A stretch of 64,000 bases of DNA from Pelomonas sp. Root405. GTDB taxonomy: Bacteria > Pseudomonadota > Gammaproteobacteria > Burkholderiales > Burkholderiaceae_C. The stretch spans positions 124,001 through 188,000 of the forward strand of contig NZ_LMDU01000015.1 in NCBI RefSeq assembly GCF_001425165.1, written 5' to 3'. This document shows, piece by piece, positions 37,075 through 44,694 of the stretch (positions are counted from its first letter, which is position 1; every line of letters begins with the position of its first letter). The notes beneath the pieces were generated by a model. It was not told where the DNA came from. It ran no database searches and saw only the letters and a program-made list of their open reading frames with translations. Made by a program: the position numbers and the translations under genes.

Positions 37075-37877
37075 TGCGGGCAGAAGAAGGTGGAGCGCTG
37101 GCCCTGCACGATGCGCTTGATTCCCGTGCCGCAGCGCCGGCAGGGCTGACCTTCGCGGCCATAGACCTGGGCCTGCATCTGGAAGCTGCCTGCCACGCCG
37201 TGCGCGTCGCGGAAGTCGCGCAGCGTCGTGCCACCGGCCTCCAGCGCCTGGCCGAGCACCGTCCGCACCGCGATGGCCAATTTTTCGGCGCGCGGGCGGC
37301 TGAGCTTGCCAGCGGGCAGGCGCGGGTCGATGCCGGCCATGAAGAGCGCCTCGCAGGCGTAGATGTTGCCGGCGCCGACGACGATGTCGCCTGCCAGCAG
37401 CGCCTGCTTGATGGCCACCCGTCGGCCGCTGAGCGCCGCATGCAGGTGCAGCCCGTCGAATCGATCATCGAACGGCTCCAGGCCCAGGCCGCCAAGCAGG
37501 CTGGCCACCGGTTCGGCGTCCAGCGCAGCACCCCAGACAACGGCGCCGAAGCGGCGCGGGTCGGTCAGCCGCAGCAGGCCGCGGTCGGTGTGCAGGTCGA
37601 AATGGTCGTGCACGCCCGCGGCTGGCGTGGTGTCGAGAAAGGCCAGCGACCCCGACATGCCCAGATGCATCAGCAAGCCGCCTCGCTCCTCCAGCGGCAG
37701 CCACAAATATTTACCGCGTCTTTGCGTGCTGCCGACTCGGCTGCCGAGCAGCGTTTCCGGGTCGATGCCGAGGGGCCAGCGCAGGGGTTTTCCCAGGCGC
37801 AGACCGGTCACCCGGGCCCCCTGGATGGCACCAGCAAAGCTGCGGCGCGTGACTTCGACTTCAGGTAACTCGGGCAT
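37059..37877 (-). CDS. mutM: Formamidopyrimidine-DNA glycosylase MutM (Fpg)
   Basis: A 272-residue glycosylase/AP lyase for 8-oxoguanine. The mature N terminus [11 protein letters not shown] with catalytic Pro2 and Glu3 fixes the ATG at 37875-37877, although the frame is open further. The zinc finger is [20 protein letters not shown] then CPQC, and the reading-head/DNA-backbone segment [12 protein letters not shown] is present. Its upstream region is almost entirely filled by a 160-bp palindrome shared with the divergent TPR gene. Confidence 0.97.
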   Translation of the reverse strand: MPELPEVEVTRRSFAGAIQGARVTGLRLGKPLRWPLGIDPETLLGSRVGSTQRRGKYLWLPLEERGGLLMHLGMSGSLAFLDTTPAAGVHDHFDLHTDRGLLRLTDPRRFGAVVWGAALDAEPVASLLGGLGLEPFDDRFDGLHLHAALSGRRVAIKQALLAGDIVVGAGNIYACEALFMAGIDPRLPAGKLSRPRAEKLAIAVRTVLGQALEAGGTTLRDFRDAHGVAGSFQMQAQVYGREGQPCRRCGTGIKRIVQGQRSTFFCPQCQKR

Positions 37878-37898
37878 TGGACGGAAATCATAATCAGC

Positions 37899-38058
37899 GG
37901 AAATGCTGAGCAGGTTCCGAGCGAGTACGCGCGCCCGGGTGTGGGATGCAGCGCAAGGCGCAAAGCGCAGACATAGCGTGCTATGGCGAGCATTTGCAAC
38001 GCCGCGATGCGCCCACAGCCGGGATGCGCGTGCCGTAAGGGGCCTGCTCAGCATTTCC
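37899..38058. repeat. 160-bp near-perfect palindromic element (MITE-like)
   Basis: The ends are perfect 16-bp inverted repeats: GGAAATGCTGAGCAGG at 37899-37914 and CCTGCTCAGCATTTCC at 38043-38058. Nearly the whole interior is also inversely symmetric (for example CCCGGGTGTGGG against CCCACAGCCGGG), with the exact centre inside CATAGCGTGCTATG at 37972-37985. It has no coding capacity and sits between divergent mutM and the TPR gene, so it is expected in the 5' leader or promoter of at least one of them. Confidence 0.9.
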
Positions 38059-38072
38059 TAACCGGAGCCCGA

Positions 38073-39809
38073 ATGCCCTTGCCTAAACGTCGCGTGATCG
38101 CCGCCGCCCTGCTGTTGGCGCTGCAAGCCCACGCTCAAGACGCCACTCCGGCCACGCCTGCCGAGCCGCCGACCCGCTCGGCCATGGACGCGCCCCTCTT
38201 CTATCAGCTGCTGATCGGCGAGATCGAGTTGCAGAACGGCCAGGCGGGCGTCGCCTTCCAGGTGCTGCTGGACGCGGCGCGCCGCACGGCCGACGAAGAG
38301 CTGTTCAAGCGCGTCGTCAACATCGCCATCCAGGCTCGCGCTGGAGACCAGGCCCTGCAGGCCTCACGCGCCTGGTCAGAAACCATACCCACGTCGGTAG
38401 ACGCCCTGCAAAGCACCGTGCAGCTGCTGGCGCTGATGAACAAGCCCGCCGAGGTGGCGCAACCGCTGGCCACGCTGCTGCGCATTGCGCCGGTGCCGCA
38501 GCGACCGGGCTTCATCCTGGCGCTGCCGCGCCTGTTCCAGCGCTCGCCCGATCCCAAATCTGTGCTCGCCGCGCTGAGGCCGGTGCTGCAGGTCCAGACC
38601 GGCCCGCTCAAGCCCCCCGCTCTGTACACCGAGGCCCGCCTGTCCATCAACGCTGGCGAGAACGGCAGGGCGCTGGCACTCACCCGCGAGCTGGACAAGG
38701 CGCTGCCCGACAGTGACGACACGATGCAGCTCGCCGTCGACCTGCTGCCCAGCGCACCGCAGGCAGAGAGCCTGATCACCGCCCGTCTTGAGAAAAAGCC
38801 CGACCAGCATGCGGTTCGCCAGGCCTATGCCCGCGCGTTGATCCAGGCGCAGCGGCCGGCCGACGCCGCGCGCGAGTTCCGCCTGCTGACCGAGACGACG
38901 CCCGACAACCCCGCGCCCTGGCTGGCCCTGGGCGCCATCGAGCTGGAACTCAAGCAGCCCGCTGCCGCCGAAACGGCGCTTCGTGAGGGCCTCAAGCGCC
39001 TGGACACGCCGGCCTCGGGCACCGATGCCGAGATCAAGGCGCGCATCGATGGCCGCCAGCAGGCCTGGCTGATGCTGTCGCAGGCCGCCGAGCAACGCGG
39101 CGACCTCAAGGCGGCCGAGGCAGCGCTGCAGAAGGTCGATGGCCGCGGTCTGGACGTGCGCTTCCGCCGCGCCAGCCTGCTGGCCCGCCAAGGCAAGCTG
39201 CCCGAGGCGCGCAAGCTGCTGCAGCCCGGCCCGGACGCGAGCGAAACAGACGCACGTGCCACGCTGCTGGCCGAGGCCCAATTGATGCGGGAACAGCGGG
39301 ACTACGCGGCCTCGCTGGCCGTGCTGAAGACCGCCACGGCGCGCTTCCCGACCGATCCCGACCTGATCTACGAGCAGGCCATGATGACCGAGAAGATCGG
39401 CAGCTTCGACGAGATGGAGGCGCTGCTCCGCAAGGTCATCGAGATCAAGCCCGACTACCACCATGCCTACAACGCGCTGGGCTATTCGCTGGCCGAGCGC
39501 AATCTGCGCCTGCCGGAGGCCAAGCAGCTCATCGAACAGGCGCTCAAGCTCGCGCCGAACGAGCCCTTCATCGTCGACAGCCTCGGCTGGGTCGAGTTCC
39601 GCCTGGGCAACCTGGCCGAAGCCACCAAGCTGCTGAAGCAGGCCCACGCGGGCCGGCCCGACACCGAGATCGCTGCCCATCTCGGCGAGGTGCTGTGGGC
39701 CAGCGGCGCCCAGGACGAAGCCCGTCGCGTCTTCGCCGAGGCCGCCCAGCGCGACCCCGCCAACGAGGCGCTGCGCGAGACCCTGGACCGGCTGAAGGTC
39801 AAGCCGTGA
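38073..39809 (+). CDS. Secreted tetratricopeptide-repeat protein
   Basis: A 578-residue periplasmic or outer-membrane-associated protein. The signal peptide covers residues 1-24 (ending AHA), followed by an entirely helical TPR-rich chain; clear units include YNALGYSLAERNLRLPEAKQ and VDSLGWVEFRLGNLAEATKL. The same kind of protein sits upstream of lolB-ispE in pseudomonads, suggesting a role in envelope assembly, but none is established. It overlaps the lolB GTG start by 4 bases. The ATG at 38073 avoids reading into the palindromic element. Confidence 0.87.
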   Translation: MPLPKRRVIAAALLLALQAHAQDATPATPAEPPTRSAMDAPLFYQLLIGEIELQNGQAGVAFQVLLDAARRTADEELFKRVVNIAIQARAGDQALQASRAWSETIPTSVDALQSTVQLLALMNKPAEVAQPLATLLRIAPVPQRPGFILALPRLFQRSPDPKSVLAALRPVLQVQTGPLKPPALYTEARLSINAGENGRALALTRELDKALPDSDDTMQLAVDLLPSAPQAESLITARLEKKPDQHAVRQAYARALIQAQRPADAAREFRLLTETTPDNPAPWLALGAIELELKQPAAAETALREGLKRLDTPASGTDAEIKARIDGRQQAWLMLSQAAEQRGDLKAAEAALQKVDGRGLDVRFRRASLLARQGKLPEARKLLQPGPDASETDARATLLAEAQLMREQRDYAASLAVLKTATARFPTDPDLIYEQAMMTEKIGSFDEMEALLRKVIEIKPDYHHAYNALGYSLAERNLRLPEAKQLIEQALKLAPNEPFIVDSLGWVEFRLGNLAEATKLLKQAHAGRPDTEIAAHLGEVLWASGAQDEARRVFAEAAQRDPANEALRETLDRLKVKP

Positions 39810-40318
39810 GGTTCGCCGCCGCCTTCCTCGCGCTGGTACTGACCGGCTGCGCCCAGCTTCCACAAACACCGCCACCCGGCAACGAGACCCGCCTGAGCGG
39901 GCGCATCAGCGTGACGGTGGCCGGCAACGTGCACAACCGCGGTACCGGCGGCGCGGCCAGCTTCGAGCTGTTCGGCGGTCCGCAGGCCGGGCGGCTGGAG
40001 CTGACATCGCCGCTGGGCTCACTGGTGGCGCGCGCCAGCTGGCAACCCGGCCGCGTCACGCTGCAGACGCCAGACGAAGAGCGCCGCTTCGACGACCTCG
40101 ACGCGCTGACACGTGAGCTGCTCGGCGAGCCCGTGCCGGTGGCCGCGCTGTTCGACTGGTTGAAGGCCCGCCCCTGGCCGGCCGCGCCCCATCAGGCGGC
40201 GCCGGGTGGCTTCGAGCAACTGGGCTGGCGCATCGAGCCCAAGCTGCCGGTCCTCGTCGCGACGCGCCTCGCCGAACCCACGGTGACGCTGCGCGCGAAG
40301 CTGGATACGGGCGAATGA
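39806..40318 (+). CDS. lolB: Outer-membrane lipoprotein receptor LolB
   Basis: A 170-residue lipoprotein. GTG at 39806 overlaps the TPR stop; the signal peptide reads RFAAAFLALVLTGC with lipobox Cys16. The body has SGRISVTVAG, FELFGGPQAGRLELTSPLGS and FDWLKARPWP, fitting LolB, which accepts lipoproteins from LolA at the outer membrane. It is somewhat shorter than E. coli LolB. Next to ispE, as in most gamma- and betaproteobacteria. Confidence 0.9.
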   Translation: MRFAAAFLALVLTGCAQLPQTPPPGNETRLSGRISVTVAGNVHNRGTGGAASFELFGGPQAGRLELTSPLGSLVARASWQPGRVTLQTPDEERRFDDLDALTRELLGEPVPVAALFDWLKARPWPAAPHQAAPGGFEQLGWRIEPKLPVLVATRLAEPTVTLRAKLDTGE

Positions 40319-41232
40319 AGGCCCTGCACGACCTCGCCGCGCCGGCCAAGCTCAACCTCTTCCTGCACGTCGTCGGCAAGCGGCCCGACGGTTATCACCT
40401 GCTGCAATCCCTCTTCGTGCTGATCGACTGGGCCGACACGCTGCACGTGGAGCGCCGCGACGACGGCCGGCTCGCGCGCCATGACGTGCTGGGCGGCGAC
40501 CTGCCGGCGGACGACCTCTGCCTGCGCGCGGCCAGGCTGCTGCAAACCGAGACCGGCTGCGCACTCGGCGCTGACATCCATCTGGAAAAGCGCCTGCCCG
40601 CTGGCGCCGGCATGGGCGGCGGCTCGTCGGATGCAGCGACCACGCTGTTGGCGCTGAACCGGCTGTGGGACCTGCGCCTGCCGCTGGACCGGCTGATGGC
40701 GCTGGGCCTCAAGCTCGGCGCCGACGTGCCTTTCTTCCTCGGCGGCGGGCCGGCCTTCGTCGAGGGCATCGGCGAAGTCCTGCATCCGCTGACCCTGCCC
40801 GACCAGCGCTTCGCCGTCATCAAAGGCCCGACGGGGCTGGCGACCAAGGACATCTTTTCAAGCCCGCTCTTGGCACGGAGCGAAAACCTGGCTATAGTCG
40901 CGGGCTTTCCCGCCCTGGCTGGAACTGCAGAAAAGCTTGTCACCGGTTTCGGTCCTGACTTCGGTCGGAATGACCTACAACCAGCAGCCGAGTCGATCAG
41001 CAGTGAAGTGCGAGACGCGTTGGCCCTGATGTCGAAGCAATTCGGCAACGCCCGGATGACGGGCTCGGGAGCCGCCGTGTTTTCAGTGCTCGCCGGGAAC
41101 GGAGAAGATGGCAAGGACGACCAGTCCCTGGCGACATTGCTTCAGGCCCAAGCTAAGGATGGGGCTGAAGGGTGGACCGGTCGAATTTGCCGCAGCATGG
41201 CCCAACACCCGCTCGCGGGCTGGGCTGGCTGA
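40315..41232 (+). CDS. ispE: 4-diphosphocytidyl-2-C-methyl-D-erythritol kinase IspE
   Basis: A 305-residue GHMP kinase of the MEP isoprenoid pathway. Motif 1 is PAKLNLFLHVVGKRPDGYHL; the ATP loop is LPAGAGMGGGSSDAATTLLA; motif 3 is ARMTGSGAAVFSVL. A C-terminal tail of about 40 residues (from GEDGKDDQS) is longer than usual. It overlaps lolB by 4 bases. tRNA-Gln follows 40 bases after. Confidence 0.95.
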   Translation: MKALHDLAAPAKLNLFLHVVGKRPDGYHLLQSLFVLIDWADTLHVERRDDGRLARHDVLGGDLPADDLCLRAARLLQTETGCALGADIHLEKRLPAGAGMGGGSSDAATTLLALNRLWDLRLPLDRLMALGLKLGADVPFFLGGGPAFVEGIGEVLHPLTLPDQRFAVIKGPTGLATKDIFSSPLLARSENLAIVAGFPALAGTAEKLVTGFGPDFGRNDLQPAAESISSEVRDALALMSKQFGNARMTGSGAAVFSVLAGNGEDGKDDQSLATLLQAQAKDGAEGWTGRICRSMAQHPLAGWAG

Positions 41233-41272
41233 TCAGGTTTATAGGGTTCGGCCGCTCGGCCGGGTCCTGTGT

Positions 41273-41349
41273 AGGGGAGTCGCCAAGTTGGTCAAGGCAT
41301 CGGATTTTGATTCCGACATGCGAGGGTTCGAGTCCTTCCTCCCCTGCCA
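41273..41349 (+). tRNA. tRNA-Gln (UUG)
   Basis: A complete cloverleaf: acceptor AGGGGAG/CTCCCCT, D arm starting GCCAAG, anticodon loop TTTGATT with anticodon TTG, T arm GAGGG-TTCGAGT-CCTTC, and encoded CCA. The discriminator base is G, as in E. coli tRNA-Gln. Position between ispE and prs is conserved in Burkholderiales. Confidence 0.97.
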
Positions 41350-41414
41350 AATGTTTTCTGTAATTCGCTGAACCGGCTTGCGCTTCAGCGAGCCACTGAC
41401 ACCAGAGGCTCCCA

Positions 41415-42377
41415 GTGCTGCTCAACACGGTTCTCTTCACCGGCAACGCGAACCCGGTCCTCTCCCAGGAAATGGCGACCCATCTCGGCCTCGAGCTGGG
41501 CAAGGCAGTGGTCGGCCGTTTCTCGGACGGCGAAGTGGCCGTCGAGATCCAGCAGAACGTGCGTGCGCGTGACGTCTTCGTCATCCAGCCGACCTGCGCG
41601 CCGACCAACGAGAACCTGATGGAGCTGCTGATCATGGCGGACGCGCTCAAGCGCTCCAGCGCCCGTCGCATCACGGCCGTCATCCCCTACTACGGCTACG
41701 CCCGCCAGGACCGCCGCCCGCGCTCCACCCGCGTGCCCATCTCGGCCAAGGTCGTCGCCAACCTGCTGGAAACCGTCGGTGTCGAGCGCGTGCTGACGAT
41801 GGACCTGCACGCCGACCAGATCCAGGGCTTCTTCGACATCCCGGTCGACAACATCTACGCGTCGCCGGTGCTGCTGTCGGACCTGAAGAGCCGTAACTAT
41901 CAAGACCTGGTGGTCGTTTCGCCCGACGTCGGCGGCGTCGTGCGCGCCCGCGCGCTGGCCAAGCAGCTCGGCTGCGACCTGGCCATCATCGACAAGCGCC
42001 GCCCCGCCGCCAACGTGTCCGAAGTGATGCACGTCATCGGCGAGATCGATGGCCGCAACTGCGTGATCATGGACGACATGATCGACACCGCCGGCACGCT
42101 CGTGAAGGCGGCCGAGGTGCTGAAGGCACGCGGCGCCAAGAGCGTCTTCGCCTATTGCACCCACCCCATCCTGTCCGGCCCGGCCATCGAGCGCATTGCC
42201 GGTTCGCAGCTGGATGAGGTCGTCATCACCAACACCATTCCGCTGACCGACGCGGCCAAGGCCTGCAAGAAGATCCGCCAGCTGTCGGTGGCCTTCCTGT
42301 TTGCCGAAACCATCCGCCGTATTTCCGACGGTGAGTCGGTCACTTCCCTCTTCTCGGAACAAAACAACAATTTCTAG
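41415..42377 (+). CDS. prs: Ribose-phosphate pyrophosphokinase Prs
   Basis: A 320-residue enzyme making PRPP from ribose-5-phosphate and ATP. The GTG start at 41415 gives [20 protein letters not shown]. Key blocks are [40 protein letters not shown], and the PRPP loop [17 protein letters not shown]. The C terminus SEQNNNF is duplicated 46 bases later in the intergenic region, with only synonymous differences. rplY follows behind a terminator. Confidence 0.97.
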   Translation: MLLNTVLFTGNANPVLSQEMATHLGLELGKAVVGRFSDGEVAVEIQQNVRARDVFVIQPTCAPTNENLMELLIMADALKRSSARRITAVIPYYGYARQDRRPRSTRVPISAKVVANLLETVGVERVLTMDLHADQIQGFFDIPVDNIYASPVLLSDLKSRNYQDLVVVSPDVGGVVRARALAKQLGCDLAIIDKRRPAANVSEVMHVIGEIDGRNCVIMDDMIDTAGTLVKAAEVLKARGAKSVFAYCTHPILSGPAIERIAGSQLDEVVITNTIPLTDAAKACKKIRQLSVAFLFAETIRRISDGESVTSLFSEQNNNF

Positions 42378-42422
42378 CCAGTCCGAGTAGGGTCCCTCCC
42401 GCAAGCGGGGCCCTCCCTTTCC

Positions 42423-42446
42423 TCCGAACAGAACAACAACTTCTGA
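42423..42446 (+). pseudogene. Relic of a second prs 3' end
   Basis: Eight codons here spell SEQNNNF and a stop, exactly the C terminus of the intact prs. The two copies differ by third-position changes (TCG/TCC, CAA/CAG, AAT/AAC) and by stop codon (TAG/TGA). Upstream similarity fades within a few bases. The relic lies immediately before the terminator at 42458, where the original gene end would be expected. Confidence 0.75.
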
Positions 42447-42457
42447 GCGGAAACCAT

Positions 42458-42478
42458 GCCGTCGCAAGACGGCTTTTT
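42458..42478 (+). terminator. Rho-independent terminator after prs
   Basis: GCCGTC-GCAA-GACGGC followed by five T residues: a perfect 6-bp stem closed by a GCAA tetraloop. It separates prs from rplY. Confidence 0.88.
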
Positions 42479-42523
42479 CAAACGGCGCCTGGTCGCGGGT
42501 GCCGTTCTCTTTTGGAGAAAACC

Positions 42524-43144
42524 ATGAAGTTTGTCGCTTTTGAGCGCAAGTTGCAGGGGACCGGAGCGAGCCGCCGCCTGCGAGTGGCCGGCAAGGTGCC
42601 GGGCATTGTTTTTGGCGCCGGTGAGCCCGTCATGATCGAACTCGATCACAACGCGCTGTTCCACGCCCTCAAGAAGGAAGCCTTCCACAGCACGCTGCTG
42701 GAGATGGAACTGGCTGGCGCCACCACGCAAGTGCTGCTGCGCGATTTCCAGATGCACCCCTACAAGCCGCAAGTTCTGCACTGCGACTTCCAGCGCGTCG
42801 ACGCCACGACCAAGATCACGAAGAAGGTGCCCCTGCACTTCATCGGTGAAGAAACGTCGCCGGCCGTCAAGCTCGACCACTGCACGGTCAACCACGTCGT
42901 GACCGAGCTGCTGATCAGCTGCCTGGCCCAGCAACTGCCCGAGTTCATCGAGGTGGATCTGTCCGGCATGACCAAGGGCCACTCGCTGCACGTCAACGAC
43001 GTCAAGCTGCCTGCGGGCGTCAAGGTCGTCACGCACGGCAAGCCCAACCCCGTCATCGCGACGCCGGTTGAGCCCGTGGCCGAAGAAGTCATCGTCGCCG
43101 CCGCCCCGGCCGCCGACGACGGCAAGAAGAAGAAGAAGAAGTAA
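42524..43144 (+). CDS. rplY: 50S ribosomal protein L25 (Ctc form)
   Basis: A 206-residue long-form L25 that binds 5S rRNA, with N-terminal L25 domain ([40 protein letters not shown]) and C-terminal TL5-like domain. It ends in an Ala-rich stretch and a run of six lysines. A TTTGGAGAAAACC ribosome-binding region precedes the ATG at 42524. The order prs-rplY-pth is standard. Confidence 0.96.
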   Translation: MKFVAFERKLQGTGASRRLRVAGKVPGIVFGAGEPVMIELDHNALFHALKKEAFHSTLLEMELAGATTQVLLRDFQMHPYKPQVLHCDFQRVDATTKITKKVPLHFIGEETSPAVKLDHCTVNHVVTELLISCLAQQLPEFIEVDLSGMTKGHSLHVNDVKLPAGVKVVTHGKPNPVIATPVEPVAEEVIVAAAPAADDGKKKKKK

Positions 43145-43170
43145 TTCCCGCTGGCCGCGCGCCAAGCTAA

Positions 43171-43195
43171 AGGGCTCCCATCGGGAGCCCTTTTT
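43171..43195 (+). terminator. Rho-independent terminator after rplY
   Basis: AGGGCTCCC-ATC-GGGAGCCCT, a 9-bp stem with a three-base loop followed by a T tract (TTTTTG). It lies 27 bases after the rplY stop. Confidence 0.92.
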
Positions 43196-43201
43196 GTTTT
43201 T

Positions 43202-43340
43202 GCGGGCCGAGCGCCGGGCCGCTCCCAAGCCGGCCCGCCTTGGGCGATGTGCTTGCGGCTCGATGCCGCGAGCATCGCCGTCCCCTCGGGGGACCGACCA
43301 GGCGCGCCCGCGTTCAGCGGGCGTGACTGGGCGAGGGGCC
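43202..43340. repeat. Dispersed structured intergenic repeat, copy 2 (reverse orientation)
   Basis: GCGGGCCGAGCGCCGGGCC, GCTCCCAAGCCGGCCCGC, TTGGGCGATG, CATCGCCGTCCCCTCGGGGG and GGGCGAGGGGCC reproduce the blocks of the other copies in reverse complement to copies 1 and 3. The internal arms GCGATG-(TG)CTTGCGGC and GCCGCGAGCATCGC form a strong stem. It lies between the rplY terminator and the pth start, so it forms much of the pth leader. Confidence 0.88.
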
Positions 43341-43355
43341 TCGATAATCCGCGCC

Positions 43356-43988
43356 ATGATTCGCTTGCTTGTCGGCCTGGGCAACCCGGGTGCTGAATAC
43401 GAAGACACTCGCCACAACGCCGGCTTTTGGTGGATTGACGGGCTGGCGCGCGGCCTCAAAACGAGCCTGCAGCCCGACAAGGCCTATCACGGCCTCGTGG
43501 CGCGCGTGAATGGCGCACCCGGCGCGAGCGGCCCGATCTGGCTGCTCGAACCCATGACCTACATGAACCTCTCCGGCAAGTCGGTGGCTGCGCTGGCACG
43601 CTTCTTCAAGATCGCGCCCGAGGAGATCCTCGCCATCCACGACGAGCTGGACCTGCCGCCCGGCGAGATGAAGTTCAAGAAGGGCGGCGGCAATGGCGGC
43701 CACAACGGATTGAAGGACATGCAGGCCCAGCTCGGCAGCGGCGACTTCTGGCGGCTGCGCTTGGGGATAGGCCACCCCGGCCACAAGGACGAAGTCGCCG
43801 GCTATGTGCTGAGCAAGCCGCCGCTGGCCGAGCGCCAGGCGGTGGAGGACTGCATCGACAAGAGCTACGGCGCCGTCGAGCTGATGCTGCGCGGCGAGAT
43901 GGACAGGGCCCTGGCCAAAATTCACGCGAAACCGCCGCGGCCCAAACTACCCAAGCCCCAGCCGCCAGGAGAAACTCCGGCGCCATGA
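43356..43988 (+). CDS. pth: Peptidyl-tRNA hydrolase
   Basis: A 210-residue enzyme that recycles peptidyl-tRNA. It has [20 protein letters not shown] with catalytic His, the Asn block [12 protein letters not shown], the Asp block [10 protein letters not shown] and the [13 protein letters not shown] loop. The ATG at 43356 starts the conserved N terminus. A Pro/Lys-rich tail (about 20 residues) is an extension. The last 4 bases overlap the next gene. Confidence 0.96.
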   Translation: MIRLLVGLGNPGAEYEDTRHNAGFWWIDGLARGLKTSLQPDKAYHGLVARVNGAPGASGPIWLLEPMTYMNLSGKSVAALARFFKIAPEEILAIHDELDLPPGEMKFKKGGGNGGHNGLKDMQAQLGSGDFWRLRLGIGHPGHKDEVAGYVLSKPPLAERQAVEDCIDKSYGAVELMLRGEMDRALAKIHAKPPRPKLPKPQPPGETPAP

Positions 43989-44389
43989 AGCCCCTGTTGC
44001 TGGCCCTGACCCTCGGCACCGCCCTGCCCGCCGTCGCGCAGACCGAGGTGCGGCGCGCCCAGGTCTACCGCTGCGGCGCCGACGGCCGCGACCTGCGCGA
44101 TTCGCCGTGCCCCAACGGCAGCGCAGCCGGCAGCAACGTCGACTACGACCAACCCAGCGCTTCGGACAGCCGGGCCGCGCGCGAGCGCCATCTGGCCGAG
44201 GCCAAGCAGGCCGCGGCCTTGTCGCAGGCCCGGCGGGCCAGCGAAGCTGAAGGGCGCCGGCAGCGCAGCCAGGCGGTCGGCCTGCAGGCGCTGCCGCCGG
44301 CCGCGCAGGCGGCCAGCGGTCCCCTCGTCACGACGATCAAGCCGCCGAAGACTGTCAAACCCAAAAAGCCCGGCGACAGCGGCCGATAG
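43985..44389 (+). CDS. Secreted DUF4124-like protein
   Basis: A 134-residue exported protein with signal peptide 1-18. The segment [20 protein letters not shown] has the Cys pair and layout of DUF4124-type proteins. A coiled-coil-prone Ala/Arg/Glu/Gln stretch (about 60-95) and a basic Pro/Lys tail follow. Function unknown. It starts inside the pth stop region (ATGA) and ends about ten bases before the cobalamin riboswitch. Confidence 0.75.
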   Translation: MKPLLLALTLGTALPAVAQTEVRRAQVYRCGADGRDLRDSPCPNGSAAGSNVDYDQPSASDSRAARERHLAEAKQAAALSQARRASEAEGRRQRSQAVGLQALPPAAQAASGPLVTTIKPPKTVKPKKPGDSGR

Positions 44390-44400
44390 AATCCGCGCCG

Positions 44401-44600
44401 TTGGTGCTCGCTACCGGTCTCAAGCCGGCGGCAGTTCAACGGGAATCAGGAGGGCGGACCACACCGTGGCGAACCTAACCTGAGCTGTCCCCGCAACGGT
44501 AAGTGGACGAGGCCTCGCCTCTCTGTTCAACCAACAAACCACTGGTGCGAAAGCGCTGGGAAGGTGTTGAACGGCGTTCCATCAGCCCGGATACCGGCCA
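44401..44600 (+). promoter_or_regulatory. Cobalamin (B12) riboswitch
   Basis: Conserved adenosylcobalamin-riboswitch blocks appear in order: AACGGGAATCAGG, the B12-box-like GCTGTCCCCGCAACGGTAAG, CCACTGGTGCGAAAGCGCTG with GGAAGG, and CAGCCCGGATACCGGCC. It lies just before btuB and should switch off the whole uptake and synthesis cluster when B12 is plentiful. Confidence 0.95.
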
Positions 44601-44607
44601 ACGACGG

Positions 44608-44641
44608 GGCCGCCGCGCGCATTCGCCAGGTGGCCGTTTTT
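44608..44641 (+). terminator. Candidate riboswitch expression-platform terminator
   Basis: GGCCGCC (44608-44614) pairs with GGTGGCC (44629-44635), with one G-U pair, and is followed by GTTTTT. It lies directly after the aptamer and 54 bases before the btuB ATG, as expected for a transcription-attenuation switch. A translation-level switch cannot be excluded. Confidence 0.55.
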
Positions 44642-44694
44642 CAGCCTTGCTGCGGGGGTCAGTGCGGCTGAGCGTTCGTTTGCGTTCCTCTTTC

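Noticed and set aside
37983..38072. N-terminal extension of the TPR protein from an upstream ATG at 37983
   Set aside because: The extension would be translated from half of the 160-bp palindrome and lacks a signal peptide, whereas the ATG at 38073 gives a normal signal peptide.
41233..41272. Short CGGCCG palindrome between ispE and tRNA-Gln as a terminator
   Set aside because: The stem is short, there is no T-tract, and it could equally be part of the tRNA promoter region.
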